NCBI GenBank assembly: GCA_030431255.1
Contig: JAUIJL010000007.1
Span: 248,001-312,000, forward strand
From: Thermoanaerobaculia bacterium
GTDB lineage: Bacteria; Acidobacteriota; Thermoanaerobaculia; Multivoradales; J023
DNA length: 64,000 nt
Direction of reading: 5' to 3'
Part shown: piece after piece, positions 9,483 through 17,249 of the stretch
How positions within the stretch are numbered: the stretch's first letter is position 1
Layout: every line of letters starts with the position of its first letter
Made by a program: the position numbers and the translations under genes
Notes under the pieces: generated by a model
The model's input: only the letters and a program-made list of their open reading frames with translations
Told to the model about the DNA's origin: nothing
The model's database searches: none

Positions 9483-10070
9483 ATGACCCAAACCGGTCCG
9501 ACCGACATCACCCGATTGCTCGTCGCTTGGCGCGAAGGTGACGCCAACGCCTTGGAGCAGCTGGCGCCGATGGTTTACGGCGAGCTTCAGCGCTTGGCCC
9601 GTCGCTATTTGCGCGACGAACGACGGTCCTCGTTCCAGGCCACGGAGCTGGTGCACGAGGCTTATTTGCGGTTGGTGGGGGCGGAGGTGGAGTGGACGGA
9701 CCGCGGCCATTTCTATGTGGTGGCCGCGCGTCAGATGCGCCGGATCCTGGTGGACCAAAGCCGCTGGCGCGACGCCAAGAAGCGGGAGCATCTCGGGGAG
9801 ATCACCCTCGATGAGAGCCGCATCCCGGGTGGCCCGTCGGTGGACGTGATCGCTTTGGACGAGGCCCTCGCCGAGCTCGGGCAGGTGGACGAGCGCAAGT
9901 GCCGGGTGATCGAGCTGTCCTATTTCACCGGCCTGACCATTCCCGAGATCTCCGCCGCCCTCGACATCTCCACCGCCACGGTGGAGCGAGATCTGCGCAC
10001 CGCCCGCGCTTGGTTGGCCAAGACCATGAAGCAGCTGGCGGCGTCCCGGTCTTCCACCGGACCTTCCTGA
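9483..10070 (+). CDS. ECF-type sigma factor of the kinase-associated (ECF43-like) kind
   Basis: 195 residues from the ATG after GTGGAGACGCC. An upstream in-frame start lacks a binding site. Region 2 (about residues 10-90) includes ARRYLRDER and ATELVHEAYLRL, and region 4 (about 130-185) has VIELSYFTGLTIPEIS and STATVERDLRTAR as helix-turn-helix. The ATELVHEAYLRL signature is typical of ECF factors found next to Ser/Thr kinases in Acidobacteriota and Planctomycetota. No anti-sigma gene is present. The kinase starting 17 bp downstream is the likely controller, probably by phosphorylation. That link is inference from gene order and family knowledge. Confidence 0.9.
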   Translation: MTQTGPTDITRLLVAWREGDANALEQLAPMVYGELQRLARRYLRDERRSSFQATELVHEAYLRLVGAEVEWTDRGHFYVVAARQMRRILVDQSRWRDAKKREHLGEITLDESRIPGGPSVDVIALDEALAELGQVDERKCRVIELSYFTGLTIPEISAALDISTATVERDLRTARAWLAKTMKQLAASRSSTGPS

Positions 10071-10087
10071 GCGCGGCGAGGCCGACC

Positions 10088-12670
10088 ATGGACGCTCAGC
10101 GTTGGCGACAAATCGAAGCCGCTTTTGAGCAGGCCCTCGCCTTGCCTGCGGAAGCCCGGGACGCCTGGCTTCAAAGCGAGCATGGTGACGATGAGGATCT
10201 GCGCCGGGAGGTCACAGAGATGCTGGCCGCCGACGCCGGCGACTCCATGATCGGCGATTCTCTGCAACGGGCGGTCGAGGAAACGGCCGAGCTCGACGAC
10301 GAGCCCGTGCCCGATCGCATCGGCATCTATCGCGTGCTCGGTGAGATCGGCCGCGGCGGCTTGGCCACGGTGCTGCTGGCCGAGCGGGACGACGAGGCCT
10401 ACCAGCTGCAGGTGGCGATCAAGCTCGTTCGACGGGGGCTCGACACCGCGGACCTGCTGAAACGTCTGCGCCAAGAGCGACAAATCCTCGCCCGCCTCGA
10501 CCACCCCCACATCGCCCGTCTGCTCGATGGCGGCAGCACCGACGACGGTCGCCCCTACGTGGTGATGGAACGGATCGAGGGGGTTCCCATCGATCGCTAC
10601 TGTCGCCGGCATCGGCTGGATCTTCGGGATCGCTTGCGCCTCTTCATCGCGGTCTGCGAGGCGGTGGCTTACGCCCACCGCAACCTGATCATCCACCGGG
10701 ACATCAAACCCGCCAACATCTTGGTCACCGCCGACGGCACCCCCAAGCTGCTCGATTTCGGCATCGCCAAGCTGCTGCGTCCGGATCAGCACGCCCCCCG
10801 CGACGCCGCTCACACCGTGCCCGGCCTGCGCATGCTGACCCCCGAGTACGCCAGCCCGGAGCAGATCCAAGGACGATCCTTGACCACCGCCGCGGACGTT
10901 TATGCGCTGGGGGTGCTGCTCTATGAGCTTTTGGTGGGTGAGCGCCCCCATCGGCTGGACCGAATCGACGCCCAAAGCCTTGAGCAGGTCATCTGCCATA
11001 CCCAGCCCGAGGCACCGAGCCAGAGGGTCCAGCGCCGGAAACACGGACCTCCGGATGGATCCCCCGACGACGACCCGGACACTTCGACCTTTGCTGTTCC
11101 GGCGGCGCGCCTGCGGGGTGATCTCGACACCATCGTGCTCGCCGCCCTGCGCAAAGAGCCGGAGCGCCGCTACCCCTCGGTGGAGCAGCTGACCGAGGAC
11201 ATCGAGCGCTACTTGGACAACCTGCCGATCCGAGCACGGCGGGATTCCACGGCATACCGACTGGGCAAATTCGTCCGTCGTCACCGGGCCGGGGTGGCGA
11301 TCGGGCTGGCGTTGATCACGATCTTGATCGCCGCCACCTTGATCACCGCCCGTCAGGCTCATATCGCCGAGCAACAACGGCGGCGGGCCGAGGCGGAGAG
11401 CGAGCGCAGCGAGCGGGTTTCGGAGCTGTTGGTGAAGATCTTCGAGGTGGCGGACCCCGGCGAGGCCCGAGGCAATACGATCACCGCCCGCGAGGTCCTC
11501 GATCGGGCCGCGGATCAATTGGACGACCTCGAGGATCAGCCGGCGGATCTAGCGGCCATGGCGGAGACCATGGGCAGGGTCTACCGGGGATTGGGTCTGC
11601 TCGAGCCGGCCGGTCGGCTGCTGACGACGTCGTTGGAGCACCGACGCGCCTTGTGGGGTGACGACCACCCGGAGGTGGCCACCAGCCTGGCGCTCTTGGG
11701 GGAGGTGCGCTACGACCAGGGTCGGCTGACGGAAGCCATGGAGCTGGTGAGCGCGGCCCTGGACATGCGTCGACGGCTGCTCGGCGAGCAACATGCCGCG
11801 ACCTTGGCCAGCCTCAACGACCTCGCCGCCTTGAAATTCCATCTCGGAGAGCTGGGGGAGGCCGAGGAGCTGCTGCGGCTCAACCTCGAAACCCGCCGTC
11901 GGCTGCTGGGGGACGAGCACGCCGATGTCGCCAACGCTCGCGATAACCTGGCCACGGTCTTGGTCAAGCTCGGGCGCATCGAAGAAGCGGAAGTCCTCTT
12001 CCGGGAGGCGCTCGACCTGAGGATTCGACTCCACGGCCAGGATCACCCCGATGTCACCAGCACCCTGGGTGATCTCGCGGCGATGCTCCACTCCGCCGGG
12101 CGCTCCGAGGAGGCTGAGCCCCTCTACCGCCAAGTGCTGGCGGACCAAATCCGTGTGCTCGGGGACGATCACATTCGGGTGGCTCTCACCTCCGCCAATC
12201 TGGCGGCCCTGCTGCTCAACCTAGGAAAAGGGCAGGAAGCCGAGCGGCTGCTGATTCGCGCCATCGAGATCCAACGGCTTCGACGGGGTCCGGAGAGCTC
12301 GAATGTCAGCTATCCGATGATGACGCTTGCCGACCTCTACCGTAACGATCAAGAGGACTGGGAACGAGCCGAAAAGCTGTACCGAGAAGCCCTCGGTATC
12401 CGTCGGAAATCCCTGAGCCCCGAGCATCCCGACCTGGCTGCACCGCTCGAAGGCCTAGCACGCCTCGAGCTCGCCCGAGCCCGCACAAGCTCCGACCCGT
12501 TGAGCCGAGAGCAAGCCGCCCAGCGAGCCTTGGAGCTGGCCGAGCAGGCCGCCACGATCCGCGAGTCGGCCTTTGCGGCGGATCACCCGAGCCGCCAGAC
12601 CCTGGAAAGTCTGCTCAAAGCATGTCGCCGGGAGCTCGAAAAGGCGAGCTCCCGGCGACCACAAGGCTAG
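10088..12670 (+). CDS. Membrane Ser/Thr protein kinase with C-terminal TPR array
   Basis: 860 residues. A short N-terminal helical region (MDAQRWRQIEAAFEQAL) is typical of this group. The kinase domain spans about 78-380: glycine loop GRGGLATV, lysine in VAIKLV (about 112), HRDIKPANI with the catalytic Asp about 205, and DFG about 223. One membrane helix lies about 401-419. The outer half is a long series of kinesin-light-chain-like TPRs (about 470-820) with the recurrent pattern ALD-RR-LLG-(D/E)H-ADVA. The usual model is cytoplasmic kinase with TPRs outside or sensing partner proteins. It is co-transcribed with the ECF sigma gene, which is likely its target. Confidence 0.92.
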   Translation: MDAQRWRQIEAAFEQALALPAEARDAWLQSEHGDDEDLRREVTEMLAADAGDSMIGDSLQRAVEETAELDDEPVPDRIGIYRVLGEIGRGGLATVLLAERDDEAYQLQVAIKLVRRGLDTADLLKRLRQERQILARLDHPHIARLLDGGSTDDGRPYVVMERIEGVPIDRYCRRHRLDLRDRLRLFIAVCEAVAYAHRNLIIHRDIKPANILVTADGTPKLLDFGIAKLLRPDQHAPRDAAHTVPGLRMLTPEYASPEQIQGRSLTTAADVYALGVLLYELLVGERPHRLDRIDAQSLEQVICHTQPEAPSQRVQRRKHGPPDGSPDDDPDTSTFAVPAARLRGDLDTIVLAALRKEPERRYPSVEQLTEDIERYLDNLPIRARRDSTAYRLGKFVRRHRAGVAIGLALITILIAATLITARQAHIAEQQRRRAEAESERSERVSELLVKIFEVADPGEARGNTITAREVLDRAADQLDDLEDQPADLAAMAETMGRVYRGLGLLEPAGRLLTTSLEHRRALWGDDHPEVATSLALLGEVRYDQGRLTEAMELVSAALDMRRRLLGEQHAATLASLNDLAALKFHLGELGEAEELLRLNLETRRRLLGDEHADVANARDNLATVLVKLGRIEEAEVLFREALDLRIRLHGQDHPDVTSTLGDLAAMLHSAGRSEEAEPLYRQVLADQIRVLGDDHIRVALTSANLAALLLNLGKGQEAERLLIRAIEIQRLRRGPESSNVSYPMMTLADLYRNDQEDWERAEKLYREALGIRRKSLSPEHPDLAAPLEGLARLELARARTSSDPLSREQAAQRALELAEQAATIRESAFAADHPSRQTLESLLKACRRELEKASSRRPQG

Positions 12671-12676
12671 ATCAGA

Positions 12677-14266
12677 TCAGCGTTGGGATCCGCCGCCCGA
12701 CTCCGTCGACAAGGTATTCAGGTAGGCCCAGGCTTGAGCGAAGGTGAGGCCCTGAAGCCGATCGAGATCCACCCGTTGGAGCTCTTCGCCGATGGCGGCG
12801 GCCAGAGAGCCTCGACCCGTCGAGGAATCGGCGTCGGAGAAGCGAGCTGCCAATTGACGGGCTGCTTCGATCATCTGGCCGTTGACCTTGTGGCGGCCGG
12901 CTCCGTCCAAGAGGTCGAGGAAGCCGGGGGCCATGGTGTGCAGGAAGTCCGCGGACTCCTGGAGCAGGCTGCGATCCCGCGCCATCAGGTAGACCATGCG
13001 CATGGAATGGCTGTAGAAGCGGTCGATGTAGTGCCTGCCGACCCGGGTGGAGTCGAGCAGCTCGTCGCGCACCCGATAGGCCATTTTCAAGACCTCGCCG
13101 TGGCTCAGCTCACTCGACGGTTGGCTCGCCTTCGTGTCGAGGGCGGTCTCCACCGCGCAGGGTCGGCACGCGGCCAAACCGGTGACACCGTGGCTGAGCC
13201 CGAGCGGACCGACCTCGGTGAGATCACCGGTGGTGGGGTTCAGCTTGAAGAGCTTGCGATGACCCGCGACCGAGCTACCCGGGGTTTTGCCGTCGGCCAC
13301 CCACATCCAACCCCCGAGCTGATTCCAATCCATGCCACCGTAACCACCGAGGGAATCGATGACCATCGAAGCGGTGACATCGGCGTTGGTTTCATCGATT
13401 TCATCGAGGTAGACCGCCGGCGAGCCCGCGGTCATGCCGTTGTCGATGCCGAACATGGTGTTGCTGCCGTTGAAGCTCAGGTAGGAATAGTCCGAGCCGT
13501 TGGGATCACCGATCACGGTGGCGGCGCCGGTGCTGGTGTCGATGCGATACAGAAGATCGTCTTGGATACCGTAAAGGGTGCCGTCGTCGCCGAAGGCCAA
13601 ATCTCCTTCGAAAAGATTTCCGATGCCCAACGAACCGACCAAGGTGGCCGCACCGGTGCTCATATTGATCCGGTACAGCGAATTGGTCGCCGGGCTACCA
13701 CCGACCGAAGACACCGCATAGACCCAAGTGTTGGTGGGATCGATGGCGATGCCGATGACATGGCCGAGACCGGTGGGTCGCGGGTTGAAAACCGCGCCGG
13801 TGCCGGCGTTCACATCCCAAAGGGTGGTGGTGAAACCGAGGGTGCTCTCCCAGTCGGTGGCCATCAGGCAGATCTTCGGCTTGTGCACGGGCTCAATGGG
13901 TTTGCAGGCCACGTCGAGCCATTCACCACCGTATTTCTCCGAGCTGAGGTTGCGATTCACGGACATGCCGTCGTCGTAACAATTCAGCTGATAGAACCAA
14001 TAGCTCCCGGTGAGGGGTAGGCAACCGCCCGTGCTCGGCGCCACCGCGCCGCCGCCGATGAAGAAATCGCCGGCGCTATTCGTTTGCACGCAGTACAAAA
14101 CGCCGGAGGTGGACTCGGCGCACACCGTCGAGCCCGGGTCGGCCTTGCCGGCCACACCGGTGGGGCAGGCGACCGCCGCTTGCGCGAAGAGCAGCAGGGA
14201 AAGAAAACAGAGAGATACGGCGAAAAAGGAAGACACGGTCCGGGGGGATATCGAAAGTCGTTTCAC
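12677..14266 (-). CDS. Secreted beta-propeller-like protein of unknown function
   Basis: 529 residues if it starts at the GTG preceded by AGGAG five bases away. An ATG in the same frame lies nine codons further up but lacks a binding site. A signal peptide (about 1-33) ends near AVACP. Residues about 35-130 are Cys-rich. Residues 140-390 contain at least three propeller-blade-like repeats of the form LYRI(D/N)(M/T)STGAATL/VIG, ending with a blade LFKLNPTTGDLTEVG. The C-terminal 140 residues are helical. It faces the kinase gene tail to tail with a 6-bp gap, so each stop lies almost in the other's end. I cannot assign a function. Confidence 0.75.
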   Translation of the reverse strand: MKRLSISPRTVSSFFAVSLCFLSLLLFAQAAVACPTGVAGKADPGSTVCAESTSGVLYCVQTNSAGDFFIGGGAVAPSTGGCLPLTGSYWFYQLNCYDDGMSVNRNLSSEKYGGEWLDVACKPIEPVHKPKICLMATDWESTLGFTTTLWDVNAGTGAVFNPRPTGLGHVIGIAIDPTNTWVYAVSSVGGSPATNSLYRINMSTGAATLVGSLGIGNLFEGDLAFGDDGTLYGIQDDLLYRIDTSTGAATVIGDPNGSDYSYLSFNGSNTMFGIDNGMTAGSPAVYLDEIDETNADVTASMVIDSLGGYGGMDWNQLGGWMWVADGKTPGSSVAGHRKLFKLNPTTGDLTEVGPLGLSHGVTGLAACRPCAVETALDTKASQPSSELSHGEVLKMAYRVRDELLDSTRVGRHYIDRFYSHSMRMVYLMARDRSLLQESADFLHTMAPGFLDLLDGAGRHKVNGQMIEAARQLAARFSDADSSTGRGSLAAAIGEELQRVDLDRLQGLTFAQAWAYLNTLSTESGGGSQR

Positions 14267-14606
14267 AATAACTCCTAGCCAAAAGGGTTCCATCAAAAGC
14301 AGGTTGAAAACATGGGAGACTTTCCGGTGGCTCGAGACCGATCGGCCAGTCCGAATCAGACCGACCCGGCCGAAGACCCGTGGGTCGAAACCGCTTAGAA
14401 AATTCCCGTTCGGCCTGGAGTGCGAAGAAAGCCGGCGGATCCCATCATCGACCGTCAAAAAACCTCTTTTTTTCTCGCGCCGAAACCCGCTGAGCAAAAA
14501 ATCGACGCTTTTTTCAGACCCGTGATGGGATTCGGCAAAAACCTTCGCTCTCAGAGGATGGGAGGCCCCGGCCCCCTTCCGCTATCGGCCTAATAAGGAG
14601 CTCACC
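14267..14606. other. Divergent intergenic region between two secreted-protein genes
   Basis: 340 bases with several A/T homopolymer runs (for example near 14457-14475 and 14497-14515). It must hold the promoters of both flanking genes. I find no convincing -35/-10 pair and no inverted repeat. Confidence 0.4.
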
Positions 14607-15500
14607 ATGTTTTTTCCTTCTCGTCCCAAGTCTTCGACGTCCTACCCCGCACCCTCCCCTTGCTTTCGAGCGCAGATTCGAATCCGGCGACTTCAGCGCT
14701 TAGCCGCCGCGGTGCTGTGGCTCGCCGTCACCGCGGGCTCGGTGCCCGCCCAAACCATGACCGTGGACAGCTTCTCACCCACCAGCGGCGCGGAAGACAT
14801 CCAGGTGCACGTCAGCGGCACCGGCTTCGCCACGGACCCGACCGACCAATGGGCTTTCGTCCACAACCCGTTGGCCGGGCTCGGTGTGATGATCGATCCA
14901 CTGGCCGGCAACGCCACCTCCTGGACCGGCGTGCTGGGACCGGCACCGGACACCTTTACCGGAACCCTGACCGTTTGGAAGGGCATCCGCTGGGAGCTAC
15001 CCTCGGTGGTATTCGCCGGTGAATCGGGCGCCTATCTGGTCAGATGTGCGGACTGGTTTGTGCGCTTGGAAAAAGCCGAGGGTCCGGGAACCTTCACCGT
15101 CACCCAAAGCTCCGGCGGCACCATCGGCTCCATCGATCAGTCGTTTGCCGTAGCCGTCGACTTTTCCTCGTTGACGGATCCCACACGCATCGACCTCAAC
15201 GTGGTGATCGACGGAGGCGGCGATCCCACCGGAGGAGACGGCACCCAGGATCTCGACCGACATCTGAAGCTCCGCAGAAACGGCGGCGATCCGGCCCGCG
15301 CCCTCAAGCTCGCCATCGACAACGTCGAGCTCACGACCGCGACCCCGGAAGCCGTGGCACGGGACGTCGGTGCCATGCTTGCTCAGATCTACGGTCCTTT
15401 CGGTTTGCGCACGAACGTGCAAGGAGCCATGCTCTACATCACCTGGAAAGGTGCTGCTCGGCCCGACCGTGCTTTTGCCGTGCTCCATTGGGAGAGCTGA
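14607..15500 (+). CDS. Secreted protein with an IPT/TIG-like segment, unknown function
   Basis: 297 residues, ATG preceded by AAGGAG. A long basic N-terminus (about 1-30) and hydrophobic helix end near VPAQT, consistent with export. Just after the cleavage site, DSFSPTSGAEDIQVHVSGTGF has the opening pattern of IPT/TIG Ig-like domains. The rest alternates strands, with a Gly/Asp-rich loop at about 200-215 (DGGGDPTGGDG) that could bind calcium. Head-to-head with the propeller protein gene. No catalytic motif is visible. Confidence 0.7.
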   Translation: MFFPSRPKSSTSYPAPSPCFRAQIRIRRLQRLAAAVLWLAVTAGSVPAQTMTVDSFSPTSGAEDIQVHVSGTGFATDPTDQWAFVHNPLAGLGVMIDPLAGNATSWTGVLGPAPDTFTGTLTVWKGIRWELPSVVFAGESGAYLVRCADWFVRLEKAEGPGTFTVTQSSGGTIGSIDQSFAVAVDFSSLTDPTRIDLNVVIDGGGDPTGGDGTQDLDRHLKLRRNGGDPARALKLAIDNVELTTATPEAVARDVGAMLAQIYGPFGLRTNVQGAMLYITWKGAARPDRAFAVLHWES

Positions 15501-15525
15501 GATTCCGGGCTAAACTGTCCGCTCC

Positions 15526-16209
15526 ATGAGCCAGGCCCCAAAGTCTCCCCACCCCCGCCGTTTGTGGATCGAGCTGATGCTCGTCTTCGTCGGATTTCCC
15601 ATTGGCCTATATTTCGTCCGCCAGGAATTCAGCCGTTGGATCATCCCCACACTCTTGGTCACGGCTTTGATTTGCTGGATGCTCTTGGCCAGGGATCCCA
15701 GCTTCGAGCGGCGACGGCTGGGATGGAACGCCGGCGGTCAGGCATGGCGCTCGGTGCTTTGGACATTCCTTCCAGGGGCCGCGGTCATTTCCGCGGCGGT
15801 CGCCCTGTGGCGACCGGACCTCTTGTTCTCGTTTCCCAAACGCGAGCCGTTTTGGTGGATCGTGGTGATGATCGCCTACCCGCTGCTCTCGGTATATCCC
15901 CAAGAGATTCTCTTTCGAACCTTCTTCTTCCACCGCTATCGATCGATCCTGCCCTCCACCCTCGCCCGCATCCTCTTCAGCGCTTTCGTCTTCGGCTTGG
16001 CTCATCTCTTCTTTGCCAATTGGGTGGCACCCACCATGACCGCGGTCGGCGGCTATTTATTCGCGCGGACCTACGCACGCAGCGAGTCGACCCTGCTGGC
16101 GGCAGTAGAGCACGCGTTGTGGGGTGATTTCCTCTTCACCATCGGCTTGGGTTGGTATTTCTGGGGCGGATCCATCCGTTTGATGGCCCAGGCCGCGGGT
16201 GCCGAATGA
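15526..16209 (+). CDS. CPBP-family intramembrane metalloprotease (CAAX/Abi-like)
   Basis: 227 residues with about six to eight hydrophobic segments. Motif 1 is normally EExxxR but reads QEILFR here (about residue 125). Motif 2 is FGLAHLFF (about 152) and motif 3 HALWGDF (about 188). Members are integral-membrane proteases related to Rce1. Bacterial ones include bacteriocin-immunity and signalling proteases. The replaced first Glu may weaken catalysis, but the metal-ligand Glu and both His are kept. Its stop overlaps the next start by four bases (ATGA), so the two are coupled. Confidence 0.85.
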   Translation: MSQAPKSPHPRRLWIELMLVFVGFPIGLYFVRQEFSRWIIPTLLVTALICWMLLARDPSFERRRLGWNAGGQAWRSVLWTFLPGAAVISAAVALWRPDLLFSFPKREPFWWIVVMIAYPLLSVYPQEILFRTFFFHRYRSILPSTLARILFSAFVFGLAHLFFANWVAPTMTAVGGYLFARTYARSESTLLAAVEHALWGDFLFTIGLGWYFWGGSIRLMAQAAGAE

Positions 16210-16760
16210 GCTCGATGAGCCGGCCCGACGTGCTCGACCTCATCCGGCACGACCCTTGGATGATGAAGGCCCTGCGGACCTTGCGGCGGGCCGATCTTCC
16301 GGACTGCTGGATCGTCGCGGGATTCGTCCGTCATAAGGTTTGGGACCATCTCCACGGCAAGGTTCGGCGCACCTTGCCCACGGATTTGGACGTGGTCTTC
16401 TTCGATCCGGATCGCCCGCCGGAGCAGGATCGACGGATCGAAGAGCAGCTCGGCGCGTGGGCCCCTGAATATCCGTGGGAGGTCTACAACCAAGCCCACA
16501 TGCACACCTACAACGGGCACGCTCCCTACACCAGCAGTGTCGACTCCTTCAGCCGCTGGGCTGAAACGGTGTCCACCATCGGCGTCAGCCTCAACGCCGA
16601 CGGCTCCCTCGAGCTGGCCGCTCCCCACGGCATCGACGATCTCGTGCACATGATCATCCGCCCGACCCCCCATGCCGACGCCCGTCGCGACGTCTTTGAG
16701 CAGAGATTGCCCACCAAGGCCTGGCAAGCTCTTTGGCCCAAGGTCCGGGTCGTCCGCTGA
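16206..16760 (+). CDS. Nucleotidyltransferase-like protein (COG3575/DUF925)
   Basis: 184 residues from the ATG overlapping the CPBP stop. The sequence DCWIVAGFVRHKVWDHLHG followed by LPTDLDVVFFD is the signature of this family, related to the nucleotidyltransferase fold, with Asp residues in TDLDVVFFD as probable metal ligands. The C-terminal half includes FSRWAETVSTIGVSL and IDDLVHMIIRPTP, also family blocks. The biological substrate of the family is not known to me. Coupling to a membrane protease is by overlap only. Confidence 0.85.
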   Translation: MSSMSRPDVLDLIRHDPWMMKALRTLRRADLPDCWIVAGFVRHKVWDHLHGKVRRTLPTDLDVVFFDPDRPPEQDRRIEEQLGAWAPEYPWEVYNQAHMHTYNGHAPYTSSVDSFSRWAETVSTIGVSLNADGSLELAAPHGIDDLVHMIIRPTPHADARRDVFEQRLPTKAWQALWPKVRVVR

Positions 16761-16762
16761 GC

Positions 16763-16816
16763 TCAGTGATCCAAATGAGCCCAGTGACTCAAATGAGCCC
16801 AGAGACTCAAATCCGC
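16763..16816. repeat. Three imperfect 18-bp tandem repeats
   Basis: Units of the form CCAGTGACTCAAATGAGC at 16763-16780, 16781-16798 and 16799-16816, just after the nucleotidyltransferase stop and before the PadR promoter. The outer copies diverge at 3-4 positions. Confidence 0.8.
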
Positions 16817-16821
16817 TAAAT

Positions 16822-16886
16822 TTGAAACCTTCATTGTACTCATCAGTATAATGAAGTATCGATCGATACAATACTCGTATCGATCG
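16822..16886 (+). promoter_or_regulatory. Promoter and probable autoregulatory operator of the padR-permease unit
   Basis: TTGAAA (16822-16827) and a perfect TATAAT (16847-16852) are 19 bases apart. Immediately downstream is the perfect palindrome GTATCGATCGATAC (16856-16869), and its half GTATCGATCG recurs at 16877-16886, exactly 21 bp (two helix turns) further. A PadR dimer bound there would cover the transcription start. Confidence 0.65.
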
Positions 16887-16904
16887 CCACGAGAGGTCGA
16901 ATCC

Positions 16905-17249
16905 ATGGCGACGACACCATCGCAAACATCCCAAAAGCTCAAACCCCAGTGGTTTCAGATTCTCCTCGCCCTGGCGGACGGCAAAAAACACGGGCAGGGG
17001 ATCATGGCAGAGGTGCTGGACCAAACTGAGGGCGCCATGCGCCTTTGGCCGACCTCTCTTTACGGCTCGCTCAAAAAGCTCTTGGACAGCGGATTCTTGC
17101 GGGAAAGCCCTTTGCACGACGGGACCGACGGGGATCGACGGCGGTTCTACGAGCTGACGGACGACGGACGAGCGGCGCTGGCAGAAGAAGTCTTGCTGCT
17201 CCAGCGAACTGTGGACACCGCCGTCCGCAAGAAAGTGCTCGAATCATGA
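16905..17249 (+). CDS. PadR-family transcriptional repressor
   Basis: 114 residues. The ATG at 16905, with GAGAGG eight bases upstream, is preferred to an upstream ATG that lies inside the -10 element. The PadR winged helix spans about 12-90: LLALADGKKHGQGIM, SLYGSLKKLLDSGFL as recognition region, and RRRFYELTDDGRAAL as wing. The usual aromatic Tyr of HGYGI is Gln here (HGQGI). PadR proteins next to ADOP permeases are a recognised acidobacterial arrangement. The gene overlaps the permease start by four bases and probably represses its own operon through the operator just upstream. Confidence 0.92.
   Translation: MATTPSQTSQKLKPQWFQILLALADGKKHGQGIMAEVLDQTEGAMRLWPTSLYGSLKKLLDSGFLRESPLHDGTDGDRRRFYELTDDGRAALAEEVLLLQRTVDTAVRKKVLES

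Noticed and set aside
9920-11518. A 532-codon minus-strand open frame
   Set aside because: Antisense to the sigma factor and kinase genes, both with full family motifs.
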